Counted from the stretch's first letter, positions 52,234-62,849 are shown. The stretch is DNA of 64,000 nt from Cytobacillus citreus (GCF_018343665.1 NZ_JAGYPM010000004.1:646381-710380), one strand, 5' to 3'. The notes: generated by a model from the sequence alone, not told the origin. A program made the numbers and translations.

Positions 52234-52554
52234 CTAAATTGGTGCACTATTAATTAGTGATAGTGCTTCATTCACTTCAAATATTTTCCCACGAATATCA
52301 GTAATACCGAAGCTTTCCAGGCGAGCTGAGTGCATCTCTAAATATTTTTCAGCATCCTCTTTTGTTTTGAATAGATACACCCCGCCGGATTCTTTAGCAG
52401 CTGCGTTCTCTGTCCAAATCTTCCAGAGTACACCTGGCTCAGTATTAATACTGTCCGCTAAGTCAGCGAATGACTTTGACATTTCTTCACCAAATGGCCC
52501 ATCCATTTTAAAATCTACTTGCAATAAATATTTTATAATGAATACCCCTTTCAT
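52234..52554 (-). CDS. YdhR-family putative monooxygenase
   Basis: Small ferredoxin-like alpha/beta barrel protein of about 100 residues. The stretch GPFGEEMSKSFADLADSINT then GVLWKIWTENAAAKESGG is the YdhR signature. The family usually begins MKYLLQ; here the codon at that point (52536-52534) is ATA, correctly spaced from an AAAGGGG ribosome site. Translation would need the upstream ATG at 52554, which adds six residues, or a rare ATT/ATA start. The gene may therefore be poorly expressed. Function in the island is unknown. Confidence 0.75.
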   Translation of the reverse strand: MKGVFIIKYLLQVDFKMDGPFGEEMSKSFADLADSINTEPGVLWKIWTENAAAKESGGVYLFKTKEDAEKYLEMHSARLESFGITDIRGKIFEVNEALSLINSAPI

Positions 52555-52714
52555 TTTTAATTAAATTCATACTATCACAAATGCTTAAGTGTTGTGGAGC
52601 ACCTATGCGCCTTATACCATTTTCGGAGAGGGGCAGGTAAAAATGCTGGAATGACACCAGCAATCATACTGGTATTCGTCAAAAGTTCTATGAGAGACCC
52701 TTCCCTATGGCACT

Positions 52715-53182
52715 CTATATCCCTACTTTCCTCCCCGCTTCATTCGGCGTTGGCAGGGCTTGGTGCTTCTTTCCGAGATTTTTAATATGGGCCAGGATGT
52801 TGGAAGGGAAGGGGGAGGGACGTCCTGTCTTCATGTCCATTCCCATGAGCATCTGCTCACTTGTTGCGAGGCGTTCGCCCGTGTTATTTTCCATTGTAAA
52901 AAAGACGTGTATTCTTTTTCCATCATAATCAAGCAGTTGCATGGTAATACGCAGTTCTTGGCCATCATGGGCTTCCTTTAAATAACAGAGATGGGTTTCT
53001 AATGTATAAATAGAATACTGTTCGTTTTCACGGAAGTCCTCTCCAATTCCTAATTCCACCATAAGCTGGTCTACTGCCATACTAAATACTTTTGAATAGG
53101 CAGAGTCTGTCATATGGCCATTATAATCGATCCATTCCCCGCGAACCGTGTCAATCAAGAGATAATTTTCGATTTGAGACAT
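52715..53182 (-). CDS. Hotdog thioesterase, probable betainyl-CoA thioesterase
   Basis: 155-residue hotdog protein: VRGEWIDYNGHMTDSAYSKV is the catalytic Asp/Asn-Gly-His region of 4-hydroxybenzoyl-CoA-type thioesterases. AAAGGGG precedes ATG 53182. It lies 46 bp after the carnitine dehydrogenase gene, on the same strand. In Pseudomonas and Sinorhizobium a thioesterase next to or fused to carnitine dehydrogenase cleaves betainyl-CoA to glycine betaine, so that role is inferred here. Confidence 0.82.
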   Translation of the reverse strand: MSQIENYLLIDTVRGEWIDYNGHMTDSAYSKVFSMAVDQLMVELGIGEDFRENEQYSIYTLETHLCYLKEAHDGQELRITMQLLDYDGKRIHVFFTMENNTGERLATSEQMLMGMDMKTGRPSPFPSNILAHIKNLGKKHQALPTPNEAGRKVGI

Positions 53183-53227
53183 GTAGCTATTCCCCTTTTC
53201 CATCCATTTTTTCTAAAATCGATCACC

Positions 53228-54190
53228 TTACATATTCCCGTTTAAGTTAGCCCCCGGCCAATATTTTCCCAGTAATTGCTGAAGTTCGATGAGAAAGCTG
53301 TCACGCCGCTCTTCTAGTCCAGCTATCGAATGACCGGCTGTCTGCTGTTCGCAGCCATCAATCACCTGATTGCTTAGTTTCTCTGTTAATTCTGGTGCTT
53401 TGAGTTTTGTCCAAGGCAGTTTCAAGGCAGGGCCGAATTGTTCCAGCATGTGTCTCATTCCTTGTTCACCGCCAGCGAGGTGCAAGGTTAAGAAGGGTCC
53501 CATTAATGCCCATCTTAATCCAGGACCATAGATGATGGCCGCATCCACTTCTTCGGTTGTGGCGATTCCGTCATTGACCAGATGCAGGGCTTCGCGCCAA
53601 ATGGCTTCCATTAACCGGTCGGCCACATGACCCTCAATTTCAGCTGAAATGACGAGCGGCTTCATTTGAATAGATTGATAGAATTGCTCTGCTGCTGCTA
53701 CAACCTCAGGCGATGTTTTCTCTCCGCCCACTAACTCCACTAATGGAATTAAATAGACAGGATTGAAGGGATGGGCAATGATGATTCGTTCCGGATGGGT
53801 GCAGTCTGCCTGCAGGATGCTCGGCATGAGTCCGGATGTACTGGATGCGATAATGGCTTCTGGTTTCGCATGCTGATCAATTTGGGCTAATAAACTCCGC
53901 TTTAACTCTTCCCGTTCCGGTGCGTTTTCTTGAATCAAATCCGCGCTTGCTACCGCTTTTGCCAGATCTGGATCGAATCGGAGCCGGTCTCGTGAAGCTC
54001 CTGCCGCTAATCCAAGTTTCTCTAGCGCTGGCCAAGCACGATCCACGCTTGAGCGCATTCTTGCTTCTGCGGTTGGGTCGGGGTCTGTCGCGAAGACATC
54101 ATAGCCCTGTGATAAAAAACGGGCAATCCAGCCGTTGCCAATCACACCCGTGCCGACTACGGTTACTTGTTTAATAGAATGAATGTCCAC
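53228..54190 (-). CDS. lcdH: L-carnitine 3-dehydrogenase
   Basis: Oxidises L-carnitine to 3-dehydrocarnitine with NAD. The 320-residue protein has a Rossmann motif VVGTGVIGNGWIARF, the 3-hydroxyacyl dehydrogenase HPFNPVYLIPLVE loop, and the carnitine-dehydrogenase-specific segment YGPGLRWALMGPFLTLHLAG. It starts with GTG whose G is the last base of the preceding stop (TAGTG), showing tight coupling. Neighbours supply the next two steps. It lacks the fused thioesterase domain seen in some bacteria; that domain is the separate gene at 52715. Confidence 0.9.
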   Translation of the reverse strand: MDIHSIKQVTVVGTGVIGNGWIARFLSQGYDVFATDPDPTAEARMRSSVDRAWPALEKLGLAAGASRDRLRFDPDLAKAVASADLIQENAPEREELKRSLLAQIDQHAKPEAIIASSTSGLMPSILQADCTHPERIIIAHPFNPVYLIPLVELVGGEKTSPEVVAAAEQFYQSIQMKPLVISAEIEGHVADRLMEAIWREALHLVNDGIATTEEVDAAIIYGPGLRWALMGPFLTLHLAGGEQGMRHMLEQFGPALKLPWTKLKAPELTEKLSNQVIDGCEQQTAGHSIAGLEERRDSFLIELQQLLGKYWPGANLNGNM

Positions 54191-55086
54191 TAGATTTCCG
54201 CCTTTCTGTGTGGGTTTTGAAGTCCTAAGTGTTTTCGTGCTTCCTCAGGTGTCATCGGAGCAGTGCCAAGTCCCGCCATGATGGTAACCGCTCTTTCGAC
54301 TAATTGGGCATTGTTTGCCAGAACTCCTTTATCCAGATAAAGATTATCCTCAAGTCCGACCCGGATATGGCCGCCTAGCAGCATGGACTGGATGGCCATC
54401 GGCATTTGCATTCTGCCAATGCCAAAAGCGGACCAGTGGGCATTTTTCGGAAGTTTATCACGCATATAAATCAACGTTTCCGCATCTGCCTCCGCTCCCC
54501 ATGGGATACCAAGGCAGAATTGGAACATTGGATCACCGTCAATCAAGCCTTCATCGATTAATTGTTTGGCAAAGCGAAGCTGTCCCGTATCAAAGCATTC
54601 CAATTCGGGCTTGACTCCGCATTGTTGAATAAGAAGGGCTTGCTTGCGCAGCCAATCCGTTGTACTTATGTAAAGCTGGTCGCCAAAATTCAGGCTTCCA
54701 CAGTCAAGTGTACAAAGCTCCGGTAGCATTTTCGCAATCGGTTCGTGACGTTCTTCCGGTGTTTGCATGTCTGTTCCAGGTCCGCCAATGACTGGATTCT
54801 TTTCACTGGGAATCCAGTCCCCGCCTCCTCCAGAAGTGAGGTTGAGGATCACGTCTGTCTCCGATTCACGGATCCGCTCAACCACCTCTTGGAATAATGC
54901 CGGGTCATGGCTGATTCCGCCTGTTTTCGGGTCGCGGACATGAATATGGGCGATGGTAGCCCCAGCTTTGGCTGCGTCAATGGCAGATTGAGCGATTTCC
55001 ACAGGGGTGATGGGAACATGGGGGCTTTTCTTGGCTGTATCTCCTGCACCTGTTACCGCACACGTTACGATGACTTTTTTTTTCAT
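54190..55086 (-). CDS. BKACE-family beta-keto acid cleavage enzyme (3-dehydrocarnitine:acetyl-CoA)
   Basis: 298-residue barrel enzyme of the BKACE (DUF849) family. Metal-binding segments HIHVRDP near the N-terminus and GGHIRVGLEDN near the C-terminus are visible, plus LTSGGGGDW. The start ATG 55086 follows AAAGGA at 12 bp; longer in-frame starts lack a site. Next to carnitine dehydrogenase it most likely condenses 3-dehydrocarnitine with acetyl-CoA to give betainyl-CoA and acetoacetate. First gene of a three-gene minus-strand operon. Confidence 0.88.
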   Translation of the reverse strand: MKKKVIVTCAVTGAGDTAKKSPHVPITPVEIAQSAIDAAKAGATIAHIHVRDPKTGGISHDPALFQEVVERIRESETDVILNLTSGGGGDWIPSEKNPVIGGPGTDMQTPEERHEPIAKMLPELCTLDCGSLNFGDQLYISTTDWLRKQALLIQQCGVKPELECFDTGQLRFAKQLIDEGLIDGDPMFQFCLGIPWGAEADAETLIYMRDKLPKNAHWSAFGIGRMQMPMAIQSMLLGGHIRVGLEDNLYLDKGVLANNAQLVERAVTIMAGLGTAPMTPEEARKHLGLQNPHRKAEI

Positions 55087-55323
55087 AAATATATCCATTC
55101 CTTTCGCTTCGCTCAAGGCACAAAACGATATGAAATACGTTTGTCTCAAGCATAATTATGGTTAGTATAGAGCCGTAGGGATAGTTAACTACAAATCACG
55201 CGGAGGTGAGTGGGCTGCTCTGGTTGTGGAGTGACCGCATAAATATATGTGTAGATTGCCTTTCCAAGCACAAATTGGTGGTTGTACTATTTATTTCAGA
55301 CTTTTCTTCCTCTTATATTTATA
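55087..55323. other. Space upstream of the carnitine operon
   Basis: No gene is seen. TATACT on the minus strand near 55170 is a possible -10 for the carnitine operon, with a TAGTTAACTA palindrome just upstream of it (55180-55189) that could be an operator. Confidence 0.3.
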
Positions 55324-55361
55324 AAAAAAGGAAAATGGGGTAACTTCCATTTTCCTTTTTA
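55324..55361. terminator. Intrinsic terminator of the GbsR-like gene
   Basis: Perfect hairpin AAAAAGGAAAATGG/CCATTTTCCTTTTT with an 8-base loop, 3 bp after the minus-strand stop. Confidence 0.85.
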
Positions 55362-55363
55362 AC

Positions 55364-55921
55364 CTAATCCAAGTTATGCACCTTTTCAGGCTTGGGGATA
55401 TGTTTAAAGATTTCTCCACTGTCAAAGAAATCAACTAGACGGGCTAACCATTGATAATAATCGAGCCATTCCCGCGTTTCCTTCAGCATAACATTGATCT
55501 TTTGTTCCATTTCTTCATTCATCGTCCTATTTTCCATTATCACCTGCAGTTCAGCAGACATCTTTTTTTCAAACATTTTGTTTTTCTGAATGGCCTTTTG
55601 CCAAGTAGAGGTGAACAACGAAACGAAGGTTTGATAATAATCGTGTTCTACATTATATAAATCTTTGCGGGTTCCTTTTTCAAAAACTTTTTCCGCAATA
55701 TTTAAATCTACCATTTCTCGGACGACTTGACTCATTCGGGTTTTGCTCATTCCGGTTTCCTGTGATAATTCATCCAGTGTCATTGGCCTTCGATTCATAT
55801 AGATGATTCCAAGGACTCGGCCGACGGTTGTCGATACTCCGTATGTGTGCATGTTGTCTGCAATCTTTTCCACAAACTGTTCTTCAATCTGTTTAAGCTT
55901 CTCTAATGGTTGTTCATCCAA
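55364..55921 (-). CDS. GbsR/OpcR-type MarR-family regulator
   Basis: 185-residue winged-helix protein. TVGRVLGIIYMNRRPMTLDE then LSQETGMSKTRMSQVVREMV is the GbsR DNA-binding region; the C-terminal WLDYYQWLARLVDFFDSGEI is also typical of GbsR. In B. subtilis GbsR and OpcR control choline oxidation and OpuB/OpuC import. It starts with TTG at 55921 after AAGGATG. It is divergent from the OpuC-type operon and beside the carnitine operon, so it probably controls both. Confidence 0.87.
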   Translation of the reverse strand: MDEQPLEKLKQIEEQFVEKIADNMHTYGVSTTVGRVLGIIYMNRRPMTLDELSQETGMSKTRMSQVVREMVDLNIAEKVFEKGTRKDLYNVEHDYYQTFVSLFTSTWQKAIQKNKMFEKKMSAELQVIMENRTMNEEMEQKINVMLKETREWLDYYQWLARLVDFFDSGEIFKHIPKPEKVHNLD

Positions 55922-56179
55922 ATGAATTCATCCTTCCGGTTACCCATGTATGTTGCCACTATATCACAAGTTACGAAAATTTCGAAAAGGAGAATCGAAT
56001 AGTAACCGAGAGCAATTGGGAGTATTTTTAAGAAAAGGCTGTAATAAAATTTATACAATACATATTATACATAAATTTAATACAATTTGTACAATATATA
56101 AACTTTTTATTTTATAAACTTTACTTTATACTGAATTTAGGAAATATTTCCGAAAAATTAATTTTCATATTAAAAAATT
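55922..56179 (+). promoter_or_regulatory. AT-rich divergent control region between gbsR-like gene and opuC operon
   Basis: 258 bp, very AT-rich from 56045 on, with repeated TACAAT/TATACA words (TTTATACAATACATATTATA, then TTGTACAATATATAAAC). GbsR-type proteins bind such AT-rich repeats. No single promoter can be fixed with confidence. Confidence 0.4.
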
Positions 56180-56192
56180 GGAGGTGCACCAC

Positions 56193-57332
56193 TTGCTCAA
56201 ATTTGATCATGTTTCAAAAGTGTATAAAGGAGGAAAACGAGCGGTCCAAGATCTGACATTGGAAATTGAAAAAGGTGAATTCATTTGTTTTATCGGGCCG
56301 AGCGGCTGCGGAAAAACGACGACCATGAAAATGATTAACCGCTTAATCGAACCCACAGAGGGAAGCATTTATATTAATGGTAAAAACATTTTGGAGGGCG
56401 ACTCGGTTCAGCTTAGAAGGGAAATCGGGTATGTTATTCAGCAGATTGGCTTGTTTCCTCATATGACCATTCAAGAAAATATCTCTCTGGTTTTGAAATT
56501 GCTAAAATTCTCCGAAGAAAAGCGTCGTACCCGGGCACGAGAATTACTAGCACTTGTTGACATGACACCCGATTATTTAGAAAAGTATCCGCATGAATTG
56601 AGCGGAGGCCAGCAGCAGCGGATTGGTGTCTTACGGGCATTGGCAGCCGATCAGCCGCTTATTTTAATGGATGAGCCGTTTGGTGCATTAGATCCCATTA
56701 CCAGGGACTCCCTGCAGGAAGAATTCAAAAAGCTGCAAAGGAAGCTGGAAAAAACGATTGTGTTTGTTACCCATGATATGGATGAGGCGCTGAAATTGGC
56801 TGACCGGATTGTGATAATGCGCGACGGGCAAATCGTTCAATGTGACACACCGGATGAAATTTTACGCAATCCCGCTAATGAATTCGTGGAGGAGTTTATT
56901 GGCAGAGACCGTCTCGTGCAAGCAAGGCCGAATATTCAAACGGTCGAGCAAATTATGAATCCAAGTCCGATCACCATTACGGGAGAACGAACCTTATCAG
57001 AAGCGATTCAATTAATGAAGCATCATCGGGTTGACTCCCTCCTTGTGGTGGATGAGAAGAAGGTCTTACAAGGGTTTATTGATGTGGAAATTATTGACCA
57101 AAAACGGAAAAAGGCAAGCCTGGTTCGAGATGTAGTCGAAACAGATATTTTTACCGTCGAGAAACACACACTTGTTCGTGATACAGTACGCAAAATCTTA
57201 AAAGTAGGGATGAAATATGTTCCGGTTGTCGATGACAAACATCGGCTAGTCGGGATTGTGACCAGAGCTAGTTTAGTAGATATTGTCTATGATTCGATTT
57301 GGGGCGAGGATGAAATGACAAAAATAGGATAG
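56193..57332 (+). CDS. opuCA: Glycine betaine/carnitine ABC importer ATPase with CBS domains
   Basis: ATPase of 379 residues: Walker A GPSGCGKTT, signature LSGGQQQRIGVLRAL, Walker B LILMDEPFGALD, then two CBS domains (about residues 250-370; PSPITITGERTLSEAIQLM and ETDIFTVEKHTLVRDTV), as in OpuCA. CBS domains of OpuA/OpuC sense ionic strength or nucleotides. The start is TTG 56193, 6 bp after GGAGGTG. It heads a four-gene operon ordered CA-CB-CC-CD. Confidence 0.9.
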   Translation: MLKFDHVSKVYKGGKRAVQDLTLEIEKGEFICFIGPSGCGKTTTMKMINRLIEPTEGSIYINGKNILEGDSVQLRREIGYVIQQIGLFPHMTIQENISLVLKLLKFSEEKRRTRARELLALVDMTPDYLEKYPHELSGGQQQRIGVLRALAADQPLILMDEPFGALDPITRDSLQEEFKKLQRKLEKTIVFVTHDMDEALKLADRIVIMRDGQIVQCDTPDEILRNPANEFVEEFIGRDRLVQARPNIQTVEQIMNPSPITITGERTLSEAIQLMKHHRVDSLLVVDEKKVLQGFIDVEIIDQKRKKASLVRDVVETDIFTVEKHTLVRDTVRKILKVGMKYVPVVDDKHRLVGIVTRASLVDIVYDSIWGEDEMTKIG

Positions 57333-57344
57333 GAGGGAGATGAT

Positions 57345-57998
57345 ATGGATACGATCTTACCATTTTTCAGTACATATGGAAGTGAAATGCTCTATAAGAC
57401 ATGGGAGCATTTATATATTTCGTTGATTGCTGCAGCTTTAGGGATTCTAATCGCAGTTCCTCTTGGAGTGGCGTTAACGCGTTTTCCAAAAGCGGCCGGT
57501 TTTGTCATGGGGGTGTTAGGAGTGATTCAAACATTTCCAAGTTTTGCAATCCTCGCATTCTTTATTCCCCTTTTAGGTGTCGGAAAAATACCAGCTATTA
57601 TTGCTTTATTTTTCTATTCAGTCCTACCTATCTTGAGGAACACTTATACAGGTGTAAGTGGTGTTCAAAAAAGTTTGCTGGAAGCAGGACGCGGGATGGG
57701 TATGACTGGATGGGAACGGATATGCTACGTTGAAGTGCCGCTTGCGATACCGGTGATGATGGCAGGTATTCGCTTATCGACTGTCTATTTAATTGGCTGG
57801 GCTACCTTAGCTTCTTTTATCGGTGGCGGCGGTCTCGGGGATTACATTTTTAGCGGTCTTAACCTGTATCAGCCAGAATTTATTATTGCCGGTGCGGTTC
57901 CCGTGACGTTGTTAGCATTATTGACGGATCTTCTCTTAGGCAAAGTCGAAGGGTGGGTAACCCCTAAAGGAATGAAAAAGATGCGGGAAGCTGCTTAG
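57345..57998 (+). CDS. opuCB: OpuCB-type permease
   Basis: 217-residue permease with five to six membrane segments and EAA loop [28 protein letters not shown] precedes the ATG, 12 bp after opuCA. With OpuCD it forms the channel of a compatible-solute importer. Confidence 0.9.
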   Translation: MDTILPFFSTYGSEMLYKTWEHLYISLIAAALGILIAVPLGVALTRFPKAAGFVMGVLGVIQTFPSFAILAFFIPLLGVGKIPAIIALFFYSVLPILRNTYTGVSGVQKSLLEAGRGMGMTGWERICYVEVPLAIPVMMAGIRLSTVYLIGWATLASFIGGGGLGDYIFSGLNLYQPEFIIAGAVPVTLLALLTDLLLGKVEGWVTPKGMKKMREAA

Positions 57999-58937
<939 letters not shown>

Positions 58938-58948
58938 GAGGTGACTTC

Positions 58949-59635
58949 ATGGAGACCATCAATGATATTCTAAACTACTATTCACAAAATGCTGGTTATG
59001 TTTGGGTACAATTCTATCGGCATTTCCTCATGGCCGCTTACGGCGTATTATTCGCTGCGATTGTCGCTATCCCAGTAGGTATCTTGATTGCGAGGTACAA
59101 TAAGTTAAGCACTTGGGTGATTTCGTTGGCGAATATCATCCAAACCATTCCGGCTTTGGCGATGCTCGCTGTACTCATGCTTGTCATGGGACTCGGGACC
59201 AATACGGTCGTATTTTCCTTATTCCTCTATTCCTTATTACCCATTATTAAAAATACCTATACAGGAATACGCAATGTCGACCATGCTTTATTGGAATCAG
59301 GAAAAGCCATGGGTATGACTAGGTTTCAGGTTCTGTGTATGGTCGAACTGCCGATGGCCATGTCCGTGATCATGGCTGGGCTTAGGACGGCATTAGTCAT
59401 TTCCATCGGGATTGCAACCATCGGAACCTTCATTGGTGCGGGAGGACTAGGCGACATTATTCTGCGTGGTACCAATGTGACGAACGGAACACCGATTATT
59501 CTGGCAGGTGCCATCCCAACCGCTTTAATGGCCGTGATTGCCGATATTGTGATGGGGTGGCTGGAGAGAAAGCTGTCACCGATTAAAAAAAGAAAAGGCA
59601 GTCTTCAGAATCAAGTAGACGAACAGGCCGCGTAG
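58949..59635 (+). CDS. opuCD: OpuCD-type permease
   Basis: 228-residue second permease with EAA loop LLESGKAMGMTRFQVLCMVE and the usual six hydrophobic segments. GGAGGTG precedes the ATG, 12 bp after opuCC. It ends the operon; a terminator follows. Confidence 0.9.
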   Translation: METINDILNYYSQNAGYVWVQFYRHFLMAAYGVLFAAIVAIPVGILIARYNKLSTWVISLANIIQTIPALAMLAVLMLVMGLGTNTVVFSLFLYSLLPIIKNTYTGIRNVDHALLESGKAMGMTRFQVLCMVELPMAMSVIMAGLRTALVISIGIATIGTFIGAGGLGDIILRGTNVTNGTPIILAGAIPTALMAVIADIVMGWLERKLSPIKKRKGSLQNQVDEQAA

Positions 59636-59651
59636 GTTATTGCTTATTAAG

Positions 59652-59687
59652 AAATCCATCCTGATGTTGATTTGGGATGGATTTTTT
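59652..59687 (+). terminator. Intrinsic terminator of the opuC operon
   Basis: AATCCATCC pairs with GGATGGATT around a 13-base loop, followed by TTTTT. Confidence 0.8.
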
Positions 59688-59713
59688 AAAGAAAAAGGGA
59701 GGAATTTTTTACA

Positions 59714-61453
59714 ATGGAGATAGGACAAATTTCAGTCGAGAAACATGTGCCTTGTCAAATGCGGGACGGTATTACACTGTATGCAGACATATACCACCCG
59801 AAAAAGGAGGGGAAGTTTCCGGTGCTGCTGACACGTCTTCCTTATAATAAAGATTTGCCGTTCTATTCGCATCGCTATCTTGATACCAATCGGCTTGTAC
59901 AAAATGGCTATATCGTGATTGTTCAAGATGTCAGGGGCAGATTTCATTCGGAAGGCGATTTTTATCCATTTTTATATGAAGCAGAAGATGGCTATGATAC
60001 AGTCGAATGGGCCGCTGCTTTGCCTTATTCCAACGGAAAAGTGGGCATGTTCGGTTTGTCCTATTATGGATATACGCAATTGTTGGCTGCCACGGAGCAG
60101 CCGCCGCATTTGGAGGCCATTGTTCCGGCAATGACGTTAAATGATTGGCGGAATAATTCAGTCGATAACGGCGGTAAGTTTCTGGTTGCCTCTTCAGAAA
60201 CATGGGCGCTGGAGTCGATTGCCCCTGATCAGCTGAAAAGGAAATATGGGGATTCAGAACAATACGCTGTGAAAATGGAAAAGATGGCTGATTACTATAA
60301 TCAGATTGAAGAGTGGTACACCTATAAGCCAGTACACGAGTGGCCACCGCTGAAAGAGCTTGGTGTGGCCCGCTATTTCTATGATTTGCTGAATGGCAGT
60401 GTTACGGAGGATATGGCGGAGCGGATGAGTATTTTGGGCAAATACAAACAGCTAAACCTTCCCGCCTATCACATTGCCGGCTGGTACGATAATCTTTTAC
60501 AGTCGACATTAAAAAACTATATGGAAATGCAGAAAAATGGGCAGGCGGTGCAAAAATTAATCGTCGGACCTTGGGGGCATGGGGTATTTAGCTCTGTGAT
60601 TGGCGAAAGGAATTTCGGCCTCCATGCTTCCGGCGACTCGATTGATGGGAAAGATGATTTGACCGGGCTTCATATTCGCTGGTTTGATCAGTGGTTAAAG
60701 GGTGAAGAAACGGTGGGTGCGGATGAAGCACCGATCCAATTGTTTGTCATGGGAATCAATGAATGGAGGGATGAACAGGAATGGCCGTTAGAGAGAGCTT
60801 CCTATATTCCCTATTATTTACATAGTAAGGGGAAGGCGAATACTCGTTTTGGCGATGGAGGCTTGAGTTTGGAGAAACCGATGAAGGAAGAAGCGGAGGA
60901 TACCTTCGTTTATGATCCGGAAAATCCTGTCCCAACCAATGGCGGGGGAACCTTGTATGCAGGAGTTCATACTATGGGACCGAAGGATCAACGTCAGTTG
61001 GAGGAAAGAGAGGATGTGTTAGTTTATACAAGTGAACCTTTGGGAAACGCTCTTGAAGTGACGGGTCCTGTGAAAGTGAAGCTATGGGCAAAAACGAGTG
61101 CGGAGGATACGGATTTTGCCGCGAAGTTAATCGATGTTCACCCTGATGGCACAGCTTTTAATCTAACAGACGGCATTGTACGAGCAACCTATCGGAACGG
61201 AGAGAACCGGGGAGAACGGATTAAAGATGAAATCTTGGACTATGAGATTGAGTTATGGCCGACAAGTAATGTGTTTCTCCCAGGCCACTGTATACGAGTT
61301 GAGATTTCATCCAGTAATTTTCCGCGGTATGACACCAATTTAAATACAGGTGAGACCATGGTATCAAGCGAGAAGTTTAAAACAGCAGAGCAAACCATCT
61401 ATCATCAAGAGATCTATCCATCACATATTTTATTGCCGGTCATTCAGTGTTGA
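59714..61453 (+). CDS. CocE/NonD-family hydrolase (X-Pro dipeptidyl peptidase-like)
   Basis: Serine hydrolase of 579 residues. The alpha/beta part has nucleophile GLSYYGY and the His in GPWGHG; RLPYNKDLPFYSHRYLDTNR and DVRGRFHSEGDF are typical for CocE proteins. The C-terminal jelly-roll domain (VTGPVKVKLWAKTSAEDTDF) is complete. Members cleave acyl esters or N-acyl bonds. In a carnitine island it could release carnitine from acylcarnitines, but this is only a guess. GGGAGGAATTTTTTACAATG shows its own ribosome site after the opuC terminator. Confidence 0.87.
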   Translation: MEIGQISVEKHVPCQMRDGITLYADIYHPKKEGKFPVLLTRLPYNKDLPFYSHRYLDTNRLVQNGYIVIVQDVRGRFHSEGDFYPFLYEAEDGYDTVEWAAALPYSNGKVGMFGLSYYGYTQLLAATEQPPHLEAIVPAMTLNDWRNNSVDNGGKFLVASSETWALESIAPDQLKRKYGDSEQYAVKMEKMADYYNQIEEWYTYKPVHEWPPLKELGVARYFYDLLNGSVTEDMAERMSILGKYKQLNLPAYHIAGWYDNLLQSTLKNYMEMQKNGQAVQKLIVGPWGHGVFSSVIGERNFGLHASGDSIDGKDDLTGLHIRWFDQWLKGEETVGADEAPIQLFVMGINEWRDEQEWPLERASYIPYYLHSKGKANTRFGDGGLSLEKPMKEEAEDTFVYDPENPVPTNGGGTLYAGVHTMGPKDQRQLEEREDVLVYTSEPLGNALEVTGPVKVKLWAKTSAEDTDFAAKLIDVHPDGTAFNLTDGIVRATYRNGENRGERIKDEILDYEIELWPTSNVFLPGHCIRVEISSSNFPRYDTNLNTGETMVSSEKFKTAEQTIYHQEIYPSHILLPVIQC

Positions 61454-61470
61454 CCAGGTGACTGACCATG

Positions 61471-61640
61471 GGGAGGGTTCTTATAGGGGACAATCGGAAG
61501 TTTTGCGCGCAAAAAGGCACAACTAGTGGATTTTTAGCTAGCTGTGCCTTTGTTCTATCTTATGAGCAAGGTCTAAACGCAAAATTTTTGATTGCCTGAG
61601 AAGAATGAAGTCGCGGTTCCCTCTGATTCTTTGTTTCCTG
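61471..61640 (-). repeat. About 170-bp dispersed repeat, copy B (inverted relative to copy A)
   Basis: The reverse complement matches 45722-45905, including AAAATCCACTAGTTGTGCCT and CTTCCGATTGTCCCCTATAA. Its hairpin (AAAGGCACAACTAG...CTAGCTGTGCCTTT, about 61514-61552) can end the hydrolase transcript. Copies A and B face each other over 15.6 kb. Confidence 0.75.
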
Positions 61641-61759
61641 TACTATTTTCAACTTGACGAAATGTTTTTTATTAAGAATAATATAGTTAGTTTTGGTAAA
61701 CTTTCCCCCTCCCCACTAAAGGGGCTTTTTTCAAAAGGTATTCAGTTTGATCCAATCAA

Positions 61760-62447
61760 GGTGAGGCTCCTGATAAAGCGGTTTTTAAGTGTGACTTTTT
61801 ACAAGCTGGACATAAAGTTACATCCTTATTAATGAGTATTGAAAGAACTTAAATAGTACTTAACCCTTCAAATTTGGACTTATACACGGGACTTTTGGTT
61901 AGTTTCCTACAAAGGACGAGTTTGGTTTTCTTATTACGATTAGCTAGAAGACCATAGTAACGAATTTTTTACAAATTCCTTCGGGAGAATATGCATTAAA
62001 AATCTTCGTATAAACTCAACGCCCTTCATAGTAACTGTATCCTTCTGGTTATTGTTTTTATAATCCTTCACTTGAATCGTAACGGTTTCTTTTCCCACAG
62101 AAACAATTCTATTATTTGCAATGGCGCTACGGTGTGTGTAACGCCCAAGGTATTCCATGACTGCTAAAGGACCTGAAAAAGTTCTTTTGGTGTAGCTGTA
62201 CCAATTTAAGCTATAGCATTCGTCTATAAAATTCTGAAAGACTCTTGGATCTATTGCTTCATTAAAAAATTCAAGTCGATTTTGTTCAAACTATTGCTTC
62301 AAATAGTAGAGATATTTTCCGCGAAACTTTTTGGATAACACCTTTACAGGTATGAAGAATTTTTGGCTCGTGTTACACCACTGATTGGTATGAGTAAGAC
62401 CGCCCGGCTAAAACCACAGTATGAATGTGTGTGGATGGTAAATACAA
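61760..62447 (-). pseudogene. Broken IS91-family transposase gene
   Basis: On the minus strand the pieces YHPH, PGGLTHTNQWC, KFFIPVKVLSKKFRGKYL, GPLAVMEYLGRYTHRSAIAN, VEFIRRFLMHILPKEFVK, RYYGLLANRNKKTKL and a cysteine pair CPAC appear in the order of IS91-type transposases (Y2 rolling-circle family). At least three stops and one or two frame changes break the gene, and the N-terminal part is missing. Its broken end (62447) touches the 3' fragment of the FtsW/RodA-like gene. The longest open piece is 61940-62158. Confidence 0.8.
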
Positions 62448-62816
62448 ATAAGATTGATTTTTTGCCAGATTCTCATACGGATTTTGTGTTTGTTAATTTC
62501 ACTTATCATTACGGGGTGGGTTTTAGCGGGCATACTAGTACTGATATTAGCATTATTACTCGCCCGTATGATTGTTAGTATAGAAAAAATCAAGGATCCC
62601 TTTGGAAAAACTCTAATTGTTGGTGGGGCAGCCATTTTTTCAGTCCAATTTATTTTCAATATTTCGACGACAATCGGTTTATTGCCAATGACGGCAATGC
62701 CGCTGCCATTTATTAGCTATGGATTAATGCCAACAATACTAAATTCGCTTATTTTCGGAATTTTTCTTAGTGTGTATCGTCGGAAAGACATTGTCAGATA
62801 CGAGGCATCAGTCTAA
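62447..62816 (+). pseudogene. 3' fragment of an FtsW/RodA-like gene, frameshifted
   Basis: IDFLPDSHTDFVFVNFTYHY followed, after a one-base shift in GGGGTGGG (62513-62520), by GWVLAGILVLILALL, DPFGKTLIVGGAAIFSVQF, NISTTIGLLPMTAMPLPFIS and YGL. The LPDSHTDFVF and GLLPxTxxPLPFISYG motifs are hallmarks of FtsW/RodA/SpoVE proteins. It has no start codon or ribosome site and fits as the missing tail of the fragment at 51786. The two pieces together still lack the middle of a full protein. Confidence 0.75.
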
Positions 62817-62849
62817 ATGAATCCAAATAACAGAGAAGCATTTCATAAA

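Noticed and set aside
61940..62158. Independent 72-residue protein gene on the minus strand
   Set aside because: It is the middle of a broken IS91-type transposase; homologous pieces continue in other frames on both sides.
62363..62578. Small plus-strand gene of 71 residues
   Set aside because: The first two thirds lie over the reverse strand of the IS91 relic and the rest is the frameshifted FtsW-like tail.
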